Below, piece by piece: positions 35,040-43,577 of a stretch of DNA of 64,000 nucleotides (the first letter of the stretch is position 1; each line of letters opens with the position of its first letter). Location of the stretch: assembly GCA_017501255.1 (NCBI GenBank), contig JAFVXE010000017.1, positions 1-64,000 on the forward strand. Reading direction: 5' to 3'. This stretch comes from Clostridia bacterium (GTDB taxonomy: Bacteria; Bacillota; Clostridia; Christensenellales; Aristaeellaceae). The notes beneath the pieces were generated by a model, which worked only from the letters and a program-made list of their open reading frames with translations, was not told the origin of the DNA and did no database searches. Position numbers and translations under genes: made by a program.

Positions 35040-36503
35040 TTATCGAATTTTCAGTGCGTTAGCACAGAGGGAGGGCAGTTTCTCCGGCAGTGAAACCACC
35101 AGAACGCCATACTCCTTTGCAAAGGGAACCGGGCCATAGCCCAGCAGCTCTACAGAATGAATGTCCTCCTGGGCAAAGCTGCGCAGGGTGACGGTTTCGC
35201 CGCCTTTGGCGCCCATCATGAAAGCATACACGGCACCATCCTTTTGGGTAAAGCGGAAGTCGCTGCGGTTCCAGTCGGTTTTATCCTCCCGGAACCCCTC
35301 AATCTTCACACGGGTCTCGCCCTCGCCGAATACGCGCCAGGGACGGGTGGCATAAACGGCTTCACTGTTGATGGCAAACCATTGGCCGATCTGATCCAGA
35401 ATGTAATCTGCGTATTCGTCAATGGTCCCATCGGGACGCTGGAGGATGTTCAGCAGCATCACGCCATTTTTGGAGATGATGTCCACCAGCATCTCAATGA
35501 TCTGCTCCGGCTGCTTATAGGGGCTGTGTACGTCGTAGAACCAGTTGCCGATGCAGGTATCTGTGTGCCAGGGCTCGGGCATGATGCCGGGCAGCTGGCT
35601 CTTTTCAATATCCAGCACACCCACGGAATAAATCTCCGGGCGACGATCCTTTTGCAGGTATACGGCTTTGTTTTCGCCGTGCTTGCGGATGGAAGTGTTG
35701 TAAAGCCTGGCAACGATATCCAGACCGTGCTGATAGCTGAGGTCTTCGTCCATTACGCCGTCAGGCCGGTTATGCCAGTGGCTGCCAAAGGGCAGGGAAC
35801 CATCCGTATACAGGAGTTCCGGCTGGAAACGGTCGATCATCTCACCGATGCACTGCTGCCAGTAGGCACGGAAGCTTTCGTTTTCGGTATACCAGGGGGA
35901 AGCATCATGAGGATTTTCTGTGCCGTGTTCCTGGTTGGCAAAGTAGAAATCCTGATAAGCCGGGTCGTTGCCGTCGTAGGGCACCCCTGTATAGGGCCCC
36001 ATTTTGTCGCAGCCCTTGTTGACCCGCCACCAGCTGAACGAAGCACCCAAATGCTCACTGATGCCAAAGGGCATTCCGTATTTGTCAGCAGCTGCTTTCC
36101 ACATGGCCAGAATATCCTTGTGGGGGCCTACATTAACGCTGTTCATGCGATTTATTTGGGAGTCGTAGTTGAAGAAATGGTCGTGGTGGGTGCCCTGAGA
36201 CAAAAAATAGCGAGCCCCGGCTTTGTGATACTTTGCCATCAAAGCGTTAGGGTCGAAGTTTTCCGCTCTCCACAGAGCACAAAGGTCTTTATAGCCAAAC
36301 TTGGAGGGATGACCGTAGTGGCGCAGATGATACTCGTACTGGGGCGTTCCTTCAATATACATATTGCGGGCATACCAGTCGCCGAACATGGGTACGCTTT
36401 GAGGACCCCAATGGCTCCAGATGCCGAATTTGGCATCCCGGAACCATTCTGGTGCGCTGTACTGGCGCAGGGATTCAAAAGTTGGTTCAAAAGGTTTGTT
36501 CAT
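35040..36503 (-). CDS. Glycoside hydrolase family 29 alpha-L-fucosidase, cytosolic
   Basis: A 487-residue GH29 enzyme. The N-terminal barrel has WFRDAKFGIWSHWGPQSVP, then GARYFLSQGTHHDHF (fucose-binding His pair at 106-107). The nucleophile fits Asp234 in LLYTDGSLPFGSH. A C-terminal beta-sandwich follows. GH29 removes alpha-1,3/4- or alpha-1,6-linked fucose with retention. No signal peptide is present. With GH95 this gives the cell two complementary intracellular fucosidases. It has its own promoter and converges on the GH43-like gene. Confidence 0.93.
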   Translation of the reverse strand: MNKPFEPTFESLRQYSAPEWFRDAKFGIWSHWGPQSVPMFGDWYARNMYIEGTPQYEYHLRHYGHPSKFGYKDLCALWRAENFDPNALMAKYHKAGARYFLSQGTHHDHFFNYDSQINRMNSVNVGPHKDILAMWKAAADKYGMPFGISEHLGASFSWWRVNKGCDKMGPYTGVPYDGNDPAYQDFYFANQEHGTENPHDASPWYTENESFRAYWQQCIGEMIDRFQPELLYTDGSLPFGSHWHNRPDGVMDEDLSYQHGLDIVARLYNTSIRKHGENKAVYLQKDRRPEIYSVGVLDIEKSQLPGIMPEPWHTDTCIGNWFYDVHSPYKQPEQIIEMLVDIISKNGVMLLNILQRPDGTIDEYADYILDQIGQWFAINSEAVYATRPWRVFGEGETRVKIEGFREDKTDWNRSDFRFTQKDGAVYAFMMGAKGGETVTLRSFAQEDIHSVELLGYGPVPFAKEYGVLVVSLPEKLPSLCANALKIR

Positions 36504-36557
36504 ATGGTTTCTCTCCCTGTATGCATTTGTGGCGACAGCAGTCGCTTCGGTGGTTTG

Positions 36558-36587
36558 ATTATACCATATTTGGATGCTTTATACCAA
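36558..36587 (-). promoter_or_regulatory. Promoter of the GH29 fucosidase gene
   Basis: On the minus strand TTGGTA and a perfect TATAAT are separated by 18 bases, about 55 bases upstream of the start codon. The remaining divergent intergenic sequence shows only a weak TATGAT (36676-36681) as a possible -10 for the transporter gene. Confidence 0.6.
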
Positions 36588-36725
36588 CTTGCTTTTTCAT
36601 GAAGGATGATGTGAAACTCAAGAAAAACAAATGTTTTTTTGATGAAACGTTATGGATTTTTGCATATGAATGTGGTATGATTTTTCAGCTGCCTGTCAGC
36701 AAATATACAAAGGAGGATCATTTTT

Positions 36726-37655
36726 ATGTGGTTTTTTTTCGCACTGATGTGCACCCTTGCCTGGGGAACGGCTGACCTGTTCTACAAAAAGGGCAACGAT
36801 TCCGCTGAAACCTCCACCCACCTGAGGACGTTGATTACGGTAGGTTTCGCAATGGGTCTGTATGCTACTTACCTGTTGTTTGTACAGAAGATTCAGTTTG
36901 ACCCTGTGAATTTCCTCATCTATCTGCCGGTTTCCCTGTGCTATATTGTTTCCATGGCGGTGGGTTATTTCGGCCTTCGGTATCTGGAACTGTCCATTTC
37001 TTCTCCCATCCAGAATTCTTCCGGCGCTGTGGCTGCCATTCTGTGCATGGTTCTTCTCAAGGAATTCCCGGATTGGCTGTCTGCCATCGGTATTGTGGCG
37101 GTCTGTATCGGTGTTGTCTATCTGGGCGTGATTGAGCGCCGGGAGGCTGCAAGCGAAATCCAGCAGGCTGACAAGCGGTATGTGAGCAGCTTCAAGGCGC
37201 TGATCTTCCCGCTGGGCTACTGTATCATCGACTCTCTGGGCACCTTCCTGGATGCTTACTATCTGGATGATGTGATGACCACTCCGCTGCGCAATGTGAC
37301 GGAAGCCAACATTGAGGACGTGGCCAACATCGCTTATCTGTACACCTTCCTGGTGGTGGGCGTGGTCTGCCTGATCATCCTGCTGGCCCGGAAAGAAAAA
37401 TTGATTCTGCCCGGCACCAAGAGCCGTACCATCGCTGCCATTTTCGAAACCGCCGGTCAGGCTGTGTATGTATATGCCATGAGCGGCAACGGCGTTGTGG
37501 CTGCCCCCATGATCTCTGCTTACTGCATCGTTTCTCTGATCCTGTCCCGTATTTTCCTCAAGGAAAAGTTGGGCTGGCAGAAGTATCTCGCCATCGGTAT
37601 CGTGGTGGTGGGTATTCTGCTGATGGGTATTGCAGAAGGCCTGTTGGAAGCCTGA
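36726..37655 (+). CDS. EamA-type DMT-superfamily transporter
   Basis: A 309-residue membrane protein with about ten hydrophobic segments and the two-repeat layout of EamA/DMT permeases. Landmarks are WGTADLFYKKGND in helix 1, ELSISSPIQNSSGAVAAILCMVLLKE at the end of the first repeat, and SRIFLKEKLGWQKYLAIGIVVVGILLMG at the end of the second. Substrates of this family include amino acids, sugars and other metabolites; none can be assigned here. The start follows AAAGGAGGATC. It ends at a long perfect terminator. Confidence 0.87.
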   Translation: MWFFFALMCTLAWGTADLFYKKGNDSAETSTHLRTLITVGFAMGLYATYLLFVQKIQFDPVNFLIYLPVSLCYIVSMAVGYFGLRYLELSISSPIQNSSGAVAAILCMVLLKEFPDWLSAIGIVAVCIGVVYLGVIERREAASEIQQADKRYVSSFKALIFPLGYCIIDSLGTFLDAYYLDDVMTTPLRNVTEANIEDVANIAYLYTFLVVGVVCLIILLARKEKLILPGTKSRTIAAIFETAGQAVYVYAMSGNGVVAAPMISAYCIVSLILSRIFLKEKLGWQKYLAIGIVVVGILLMGIAEGLLEA

Positions 37656-37679
37656 GGATTCTTTTGAGAATCTGTCCAT

Positions 37680-37729
37680 AAACAAGAAAACAGCGGAAGG
37701 ATTATGCGCCTTCCGCTGTTTTCTTGTTT
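37680..37729. terminator. Perfect 21-base-pair bidirectional terminator
   Basis: The arms at 37680-37700 and 37709-37729 are fully complementary over 21 pairs with an eight-base loop. The core is CAGCGGAAGG/CCTTCCGCTG, flanked by A-rich and T-rich ends. Each strand therefore has a GC core followed by a T-rich 3' side, serving the transporter gene and the convergent kinase gene. Confidence 0.9.
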
Positions 37730-37741
37730 GGATTCCTGTTC

Positions 37742-38815
37742 TTACTGGATAGGAATGGTCAGCGTGCAGCGCTCCTGCACTTTGCAGTGCTCAAAATAAC
37801 GCATTTCCAGCGGTATCCACTCGTTCAGGAAACGCTGCTGCATCACAGGGCCATTTCTTTGCAGAATGCGTTCCGCTTGTTTATCCGACTGAATTTGCAA
37901 AAAAACAGAAGCATTATAGTCATCAGCCAGCGTGGGATGCATACTGTAAGCGCCTTCTACCACACAAAGCTGTTTAGGAAGAACGTGTACCGGCTCATCC
38001 AGCGTCATGGTGCTACAGGAGAAGGGACGGTAGGCAAAAGGCGTGCGGTTGCGCAGGGGAAGCAGCACTTCTTCCTTGAAGCGTTCGTAATCCACATTGC
38101 CGCCGGGTTCGCTGAAACGTTCCGGTGTGCGTTGGTGGGGCTGAAGAAAAAAGTCATCCATATGGAAAAGAGAACAATCGTATATCTGCATTAGCAGTTG
38201 ACCCAATGTGGATTTCCCCGATGCGCTGCCGCCCTCAATGGCAATGGTAATGGGATTGCCGATGGTCATCAGGCGGTCAATGAGGGCAAAAACCGGCAAG
38301 AAGGGCGTGTATTCCGAGCGGATAACACGGTAGGCAGGCGCATATGCCTCCCGAAAGGCAGGGGAGTGGCGTGCAGCAGGGCATCCCTGGGTTTTGTATT
38401 CTGCCAGATAAGCCTGCACCTTCGGCAATGGGAGGGGAAGCTGGTTGTTTTCTGCCATTTGCTCCAGTAGTTTCAGCTGCTGCTGGAAATCATCCATACG
38501 CCCGCTGTTTTCCTGTGCTGACAGGGCAAAAAGCGCAAACAGAGTATCCGGTGAAAGGCCCTGCGTGCGTGCTGTCTGCAGGTGTACCCGGCTATAGGAA
38601 CCCAGAGATTCCACCAGCGGCGGGCAGCTATCGGAGGCTGGCAGGGTACATTGTTCCATTTCATCCCGGAGCCACTTTCGTCCCATTTCGGGATCGGAGA
38701 TCAGGTGCCCGCAGCCAAAGGTTGCCTGGTACAGCGCCTTGACCAGATCCTGGGTTTCCAATGCAGGGTACTGCGTGATTTGCTCAGCGCACAGTTGTTC
38801 CACTTGCTTTTTCAT
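37742..38815 (-). CDS. Uridine-kinase-like P-loop kinase fused to an N-terminal domain of unknown function
   Basis: A 357-residue protein in two parts. Residues about 180-357 form a P-loop nucleoside-kinase-like domain: Walker A GGSASGKST, then CSLFHMDDFFLQPHQRTPERFSEPGGNVDYERF, which resembles the uridine kinase/phosphoribulokinase substrate loop (DDFF ... N-D/N-x-P), and VVEGAYSMHP as the later conserved strand. Residues 1-170 are a mostly helical domain that I do not recognise (ALYQATFGCGHLI is its most distinctive segment). The substrate may be a nucleoside, pantothenate or another small hydroxyl compound. The start is the Met of MKKQVEQLC after GGAGAG. It follows an ECF S component but is separated from it by a terminator. 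Confidence 0.75.
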   Translation of the reverse strand: MKKQVEQLCAEQITQYPALETQDLVKALYQATFGCGHLISDPEMGRKWLRDEMEQCTLPASDSCPPLVESLGSYSRVHLQTARTQGLSPDTLFALFALSAQENSGRMDDFQQQLKLLEQMAENNQLPLPLPKVQAYLAEYKTQGCPAARHSPAFREAYAPAYRVIRSEYTPFLPVFALIDRLMTIGNPITIAIEGGSASGKSTLGQLLMQIYDCSLFHMDDFFLQPHQRTPERFSEPGGNVDYERFKEEVLLPLRNRTPFAYRPFSCSTMTLDEPVHVLPKQLCVVEGAYSMHPTLADDYNASVFLQIQSDKQAERILQRNGPVMQQRFLNEWIPLEMRYFEHCKVQERCTLTIPIQ

Positions 38816-38830
38816 ATTCTGATTCTCTCC

Positions 38831-38869
38831 GGTAAAAACCTGCGGTTCCCCGCTTTGGAGAACCGCAGG
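38831..38869 (-). terminator. Terminator between the ECF S component and the kinase fusion gene
   Basis: On the minus strand CCTGCGGTTC and GAACCGCAGG form ten pairs with an 11-base loop, followed by TTTTTACC. It stops or limits transcription from the ECF gene just before the kinase gene, whose ribosome-binding site lies directly after it. Confidence 0.78.
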
Positions 38870-38874
38870 CTGTA

Positions 38875-39420
38875 TTATTTTCGGGTTTTCAGCCAGGGCA
38901 ACGCCTTCTGAAGGGCCAGTACAATCAATGGGATCAGCACGATGTGCAGAATGATACCGGGAATGGCCTGTGTGAATGCGCTGGCAATGAAAGCTGTCCA
39001 TGTAAAAGAGGAACCCTGCAGGCCCATCAGAACGACCTGCACGATACCCCAGACAATGCGTCCTGCCAGCATGGCAACGATGAGGCTGATGTAGATGTTA
39101 ACGGGTTTCTTGGGCAACCGCTGGTACAGAATGCCGGATACCGCACCATAGGTGGCCAGTTCCACGCACATGGCAACGCCGGTGGGGAAGAGGGGAGGCA
39201 TCCCAAAGAGGACGAAGCGCAATAGCGGCGCTGTTGCACCGACCACAACTGCCCAGGCAGGGCCGCACAGGAAGCCGCACAGCAATACCGGGATGTGCAT
39301 GGGACACAGCATACTGCCGATTTCCGGAATCTGACCGGTCAGGAAGGGCAGAACCATACAAAGGGCAAGGCACAATGCGGCAATGGCAAGTTTCTGGATA
39401 CGAATGGATTGGTGATTCAT
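38875..39420 (-). CDS. ECF transporter S component (vitamin or precursor uptake)
   Basis: A 181-residue membrane protein with about six hydrophobic helices and features of ECF substrate-binding components. The N-terminal helix carries LAIAALCLALCMVLPF, and the loop MLCPMHIPVLLCGFLCGPAWAVVVG matches the common pattern in which a His-containing loop precedes helix 3. S components bind a vitamin and use a shared EcfAAT energising module, which is not in this window. The substrate is not evident, and I saw no THF, TPP or preQ1 riboswitch upstream. The start follows AAAGGGAGAAG. Confidence 0.82.
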   Translation of the reverse strand: MNHQSIRIQKLAIAALCLALCMVLPFLTGQIPEIGSMLCPMHIPVLLCGFLCGPAWAVVVGATAPLLRFVLFGMPPLFPTGVAMCVELATYGAVSGILYQRLPKKPVNIYISLIVAMLAGRIVWGIVQVVLMGLQGSSFTWTAFIASAFTQAIPGIILHIVLIPLIVLALQKALPWLKTRK

Positions 39421-39440
39421 ATACTTCTCCCTTTCAATTT

Positions 39441-39481
39441 GGATGTTTTGCACTGATGAGCCGAAACATCCTTTTCATATC
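39441..39481 (-). other. Hairpin just upstream of the ECF S component gene
   Basis: GGATGTTT and AAACATCC form an eight-base-pair stem about 20 bases before the start codon, with another small hairpin (ATCCA/TGGAT) further upstream. It may affect translation or mark the end of the DUF3842 transcript. It does not match a riboswitch class I know. Confidence 0.35.
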
Positions 39482-39531
39482 CATCTTGGATGGGAGAAGC
39501 GCCTTCGTGACGCCATTCTTTTGGATGGTGG

Positions 39532-39948
39532 TTATTGTTGGCACAGTGCCAGCACTTGAGCCACACAAGCATCGATTTGCTGCTTGCGGGTCATGGGGGA
39601 GATGCCGATGATACTGGTGGAGCATTTTTCCGAGGGGATCAATACCCGGTGCGCATCACTGGCACCTACAGCCACCGCCATCTGGGGGGTAATCTCTCCC
39701 AGCATGGCATTTGCAAGGGTAATGCCGATGGGGCCGATGATCACATCTGCGCTGCGGCATTGCACCATAACAGCATTTTCGCCCGTGGCTCCCTGGTCTG
39801 CGCCTGCATTGATCATACCACTGGTGGCCAGTGCATTTGTGCCAACAGCAATGATGCTGTGAGCGTTGGACAGACCGGCTTTCCGCAGGCCTTCGATGAT
39901 CTGTGCGCCAAGGCGGCCGCTCTGGCCGTCGATGATCAGGAGTTTCAC
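39532..39948 (-). CDS. DUF3842 family protein (GTG start)
   Basis: A 138-residue small protein matching DUF3842: it opens with (V)KLLIIDGQSGRLGAQIIEGL, a Rossmann-like glycine-rich beginning, and contains NAVMVQCRSADVIIGPIGITLANAMLGEITPQM. The function of this widespread clostridial family is unknown. I choose GTG as start because GGGGTGA lies eight bases upstream and the alternative ATG would sit on the promoter -35. A very strong promoter precedes it. Confidence 0.82.
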   Translation of the reverse strand: MKLLIIDGQSGRLGAQIIEGLRKAGLSNAHSIIAVGTNALATSGMINAGADQGATGENAVMVQCRSADVIIGPIGITLANAMLGEITPQMAVAVGASDAHRVLIPSEKCSTSIIGISPMTRKQQIDACVAQVLALCQQ

Positions 39949-39981
39949 GATGCTTTCACCCCGCTGCTTCTGTACTTGCCT

Positions 39982-40011
39982 ATTATAGTCAAGGGTACAA
40001 TCCCATGTCAA
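39982..40011 (-). promoter_or_regulatory. Consensus promoter of the DUF3842 gene
   Basis: On the minus strand perfect TTGACA and perfect TATAAT are separated by 18 bases. It is about 35 bases upstream of the GTG start and could also drive the ECF gene. Confidence 0.8.
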
Positions 40012-40076
40012 GCAATGGATTGAGGTGAGGGTAGATGGAAGTGTTGAGCTTATTCAAGCTTGGACGGAGATTGTTC

Positions 40077-41927
40077 TCAAAGGTCGATTGGCATCCCCAA
40101 ATCTTTGATATATCCTGCCTCCGCCATGGCCACAACGCACAATAGCGCTCCCCAGTGATAGAATTTGTCGCTGTTGCCGGAGTTGCAGCCTTCACCGGTG
40201 TTGGCGCAGTAGTTTTCGTGCACATGCCGGTGCTCGGTCCATTCCTTCATGAACAGCTTGGCAGACTTTTGTGCCAGATCACGGCGTACATCAATCAAAT
40301 GCGTGTGGGTCAGTGCCAGATAAGTCAGGAAATTCAGTGGTGCCCAGATGCGTCCCCGCCAGTATTCCTGATCATGATAGGCAGGATCGTTCCGGGCGAT
40401 GGCTGGCAGCATCCACTCCCCATAGAACTCATCCGGGTTGAAATAATGGGCGGCAATGCGCCGCTGACGTTCCTCTGTTACATCGGGAGAGAACAGGGCG
40501 TAGAAATTGGTGGGGGAGATGCGGTGGGAAAAGGCGCCGGTATCGGTGCGGCGGTTGCAATAGAAGCCGAAATCTTCATCCCACAGGTTTTCCAGACCAG
40601 CCCGGGCAGCATCCATACGCTGTTGCAACGGGGCAATATCCTCATCACGTCCGATTACCTTTGCCAGTTCGATCAGGCTTCGGCAGTCCAGAATGTATAA
40701 TCCTGTCAGGCCCACATCCTCCAGTTCCAGCCGGTTGGTCTCCTTGTTGAAAGGAATATCATCATACATGGGCGAATTATCCAGCCCGCTTTCCAGCGCA
40801 GCACCATAGGTACTGTGCACACCCTCAGATTCCCAGCGGTTGCCGTACAGAACAGGTATCGGTTCGCTGCCCCAGCACAGTGCGCCGGAGGGATTCATGC
40901 GATGGTCGGCGAACCAGCGGTTCCAGCGCAGCAGATCATCGTACATTTCTTCCACCAGCCATTGATCCCGGTGGATGCGGTAGGTTTCCAGCAGCATAGC
41001 GCTGCCCACCGGCGGCTGAGAACGGTCAGCGCTCACCTGCCCTGTGGCATAAGCAAAGTTGGGTACAAACCCGGATGCTGTTTGCTCATTCAGGATTTCC
41101 CGCAGATTGGCGTAGGCCAGTTCCTTGCTGCCCAGACTGGCCATAAAACCGGCAAAGAAATTGTCCCAGCAGAAAAGCACATATCCGCCGCTGCCAATGG
41201 ACCACAAACGGCTGACGGGCGAAATGACCCGGTTGTGTCTGGCGTCATAGATGGTATCCCACATCAGGGCAGATTCCATGGCCTCATACATGGGCTGCAT
41301 TTCTCCATAGCGGGCGGCTTTGGCAGCGTGAGCATCCTTTCCGGCAGTGATAAGCCTCTGGATGTCTTCAAGGGAGCGTTGCTTGCCTGTGGAGAAACCT
41401 ACGGCACCATCCAACACCACCGACAAAAAAGCGGTTTGCACAGGAATGTTGAAATCCTCCGTGGCTACCCCGGTGGTATAAACAGTCTTTTCGCTGCCGG
41501 GCAGATGGGCAATTAGTGTTTCGCCGCATTTTTCCACCCAGCCGGGACGTCCCCACAGAAAACCGCCTTCCAGCACCAGCATGGCGGGCTTCACCTGCTT
41601 TTTCACAGGTGTAACAAGCAGTACAAGCTCATCCTCCACCACGGCGGACTCCACACAAATCTCCATACCGCACCATTGCAGGGACATTTCGGTATAGCTT
41701 TCATCAAAGGCGTGAATGCCGGGAAAGGCGGTTTCGGCAGGCTCACGGCCGTATTCGTTTACGAAGCGGCCCACCAGCGTTTCTTTCAGATAATGCCCCT
41801 CCTGGTATTCCTTGAAGGCAACATTCAGCGCAAAGCGATCCGGCATATGCACATGAGAAAGCACGCTGCGCACATTCCAGGTGTGCCAGCCGTTCAGATA
41901 GGCAGTCTTCATAGCGGCGTAATTCAT
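40077..41927 (-). CDS. GH63-like (alpha/alpha)6-barrel glycoside hydrolase, cytosolic
   Basis: A 616-residue protein. The N-terminal 210 residues form a beta-rich domain. The C-terminal part is a six-hairpin barrel with features of the GH63/mannosylglycerate-hydrolase group: GGYVLFCWDNFFAGFMASLG (likely catalytic Asp), PPVGSAMLLETYRIH, SGLDNSPMYDD, and EYWRGRIWAPLNFLTYLAL near the end. Related enzymes hydrolyse alpha-glucosides, glucosylglycerate or mannosylglycerate. No signal peptide is present. The start MNYAAMKTAYL follows AAAGGGGACAG. It is separate from, but functionally near, the fucosidase group. Confidence 0.82.
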   Translation of the reverse strand: MNYAAMKTAYLNGWHTWNVRSVLSHVHMPDRFALNVAFKEYQEGHYLKETLVGRFVNEYGREPAETAFPGIHAFDESYTEMSLQWCGMEICVESAVVEDELVLLVTPVKKQVKPAMLVLEGGFLWGRPGWVEKCGETLIAHLPGSEKTVYTTGVATEDFNIPVQTAFLSVVLDGAVGFSTGKQRSLEDIQRLITAGKDAHAAKAARYGEMQPMYEAMESALMWDTIYDARHNRVISPVSRLWSIGSGGYVLFCWDNFFAGFMASLGSKELAYANLREILNEQTASGFVPNFAYATGQVSADRSQPPVGSAMLLETYRIHRDQWLVEEMYDDLLRWNRWFADHRMNPSGALCWGSEPIPVLYGNRWESEGVHSTYGAALESGLDNSPMYDDIPFNKETNRLELEDVGLTGLYILDCRSLIELAKVIGRDEDIAPLQQRMDAARAGLENLWDEDFGFYCNRRTDTGAFSHRISPTNFYALFSPDVTEERQRRIAAHYFNPDEFYGEWMLPAIARNDPAYHDQEYWRGRIWAPLNFLTYLALTHTHLIDVRRDLAQKSAKLFMKEWTEHRHVHENYCANTGEGCNSGNSDKFYHWGALLCVVAMAEAGYIKDLGMPIDL

Positions 41928-42054
41928 GTTTCTGTCCCCTTTGGGCAAATTGATTTGACTCAATTGATTGTATACCAAAATGTTGTTTCTGTATAGTGAT
42001 TTTTTGATAAATGATCAGCGTGCTGTGATAATGGAAAGGTTGTTTCAGATGAAA

Positions 42055-42106
42055 TGCAGTGCGAAGGCAGCGGCTGCTTGCGTCTGCACTGCAAGTTGAT
42101 TATAAT
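42055..42106 (+). promoter_or_regulatory. Promoter with overlapping large inverted repeat, ADP-ribosylglycohydrolase gene
   Basis: TTGCGT (42078-42083) and TATAAT (42101-42106) are 17 bases apart. An imperfect dyad covers the -35 and spacer: TGCAGTGC (42055-42062) pairs with GCACTGCA (42086-42093), with GCAGC and GCTGC inside. The position fits an operator that would block RNA polymerase. Confidence 0.55.
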
Positions 42107-42161
42107 AAAGTGTACAGATAACAGAATGAAGCGATCTGAAAACCGAAAGGAGACCGTGGCA

Positions 42162-42956
42162 ATGATCGGCGCAATCATCGGAGATATCGTTGGTTCCCGT
42201 TTTGAATGGAACAATTACCGACATAAGGATTTTGAATTGTTTACCCCTGAATGCTTTGCCACGGACGACAGCATTATGACGTTGGCAGTAGCCAAAGCAT
42301 TGATGACCAGTAAACCGGATTGGAGTGATCTTGGGAAGCGGGCTGTACAGTGTATGCAGGAGGTGGGCCGTCCCTATCCGGATTGCGGCTATGGCGGCAG
42401 TTTCTGGCGCTGGATGTACAGCAATGACCCCAAACCCTATAACAGCTTTGGCAATGGCGCAGCCATGCGGGTCAGCGTCTGTGGTTATGTTGCTAAAAGT
42501 CTGGAAGAAGCAAAGCAGCTTTCCAAAGCGGTAACCGAAGTAACCCACAACCACCCGGAAGGCATCAAAGGCGCGGAAGCAACAGTGGTTGCTATTTATA
42601 TGGCAAGAACAGGAAGTTCCATCGAAACGATCAGAGAAGTAATCAACCGGGAGTATTATCCCATGAATTTTACGCTGGACGAGATCCGTCCCGGTTACCA
42701 GTTCAATGAAACCTGTCAGGGAACTGTCCCCCAGGCTTTGATGGCGTTCTTTGAGTCCACCAGCTTTGAAGATGCCATCCGGAATGCAATCTCCATCGGC
42801 GGTGACAGTGATACGCTGGCAGCGATCACCGGCGGCGTGGCAGAGGCCTGTTACGGAGTACCTGCTGAACTCAAAGCACGGGCTAAAACGTATCTGGATG
42901 CAGAGCTGCTTGAGATTCTGACCCAATATGAAGCTTTTACTGGTCATCGGGCGTAA
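42162..42956 (+). CDS. ADP-ribosylglycohydrolase family protein
   Basis: A 264-residue all-helical protein of the DraG/ARH family, which removes ADP-ribose from proteins or small molecules using two Mg ions. The N-terminal block GAIIGDIVGSRFEWNNY, the metal motif ATDDSIMTLAVAKAL and the C-terminal metal motif GGDSDTLAAITGGVAEA are all present. The start is the Met of MIGAIIGD, eight bases after AAAGGAGA. The next gene (5-formyl-THF cyclo-ligase) starts 45 bases later, so both probably share a transcript. Confidence 0.92.
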   Translation: MIGAIIGDIVGSRFEWNNYRHKDFELFTPECFATDDSIMTLAVAKALMTSKPDWSDLGKRAVQCMQEVGRPYPDCGYGGSFWRWMYSNDPKPYNSFGNGAAMRVSVCGYVAKSLEEAKQLSKAVTEVTHNHPEGIKGAEATVVAIYMARTGSSIETIREVINREYYPMNFTLDEIRPGYQFNETCQGTVPQALMAFFESTSFEDAIRNAISIGGDSDTLAAITGGVAEACYGVPAELKARAKTYLDAELLEILTQYEAFTGHRA

Positions 42957-43001
42957 AGAGATGTCCTTTTGGATCATCTGATCATCAAGGAGGGATAGGG
43001 A

Positions 43002-43550
43002 ATGAACCTGATACAGGCAAAACGCATTTTGAGGCAGAAAATACGTGCAGAAATGAAAAGCACCCCTGATGAGTATTTCCATTCAGCCGGTCAGGAAATC
43101 TGCCGTCGCCTGTTGGCAAGCGATGGCTACCGGCAGTCACAGACGATCTTCTGCTTTGTATCCCATGGTAAGGAACCGGATATGTGTCCTCTGCTGGAAC
43201 AGGCATTAGCGGATGGCAAAACGCTTTGTGTGCCTTTGTGCAAGGCAGCCGGGCAGATGGAGGTTCGGCAGATTCATTCGCTTGATCAACTCTCACCGGG
43301 TGCATATGGTATTCCGGAACCCCCTGCGGATAGCCGAAGTATCCTACCAGATGAAATCGATTTGGCGTTGATTCCCTGCCTGGCAGCTACCAAGGACGGC
43401 AGACGCCTGGGCAAAGGCGGCGGCTATTATGATCGATTTCTTGCGGTGTATGCCGGTGAAGCTGTTTTGATATGCCCGGCACGGTTTTTGCTGGAAGAGA
43501 TTCCCGTAGAGGAGCATGATATTTGTTTGGAGATGGTTTTGACGGAATGA
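43002..43550 (+). CDS. 5-formyltetrahydrofolate cyclo-ligase
   Basis: A 182-residue enzyme that converts 5-formyl-THF into 5,10-methenyl-THF using ATP. The N-terminal basic helix (KRILRQKIRAEMK) and the family signature GKGGGYYDRFL, followed by DICLEMVLTE at the end, identify it. It returns inactive folate to the pool used, among others, by Fmt. AGGAGGGATAGGG precedes the start and a terminator follows. Confidence 0.94.
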   Translation: MNLIQAKRILRQKIRAEMKSTPDEYFHSAGQEICRRLLASDGYRQSQTIFCFVSHGKEPDMCPLLEQALADGKTLCVPLCKAAGQMEVRQIHSLDQLSPGAYGIPEPPADSRSILPDEIDLALIPCLAATKDGRRLGKGGGYYDRFLAVYAGEAVLICPARFLLEEIPVEEHDICLEMVLTE

Positions 43551-43577
43551 GGGGATGAAATGGTTTTCCGGCAATGC

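Noticed and set aside
39421..39531. Possible riboswitch upstream of the ECF S component gene
   Set aside because: I looked for conserved cores of THF, TPP, preQ1 and cobalamin riboswitches and found none; only simple hairpins are present.
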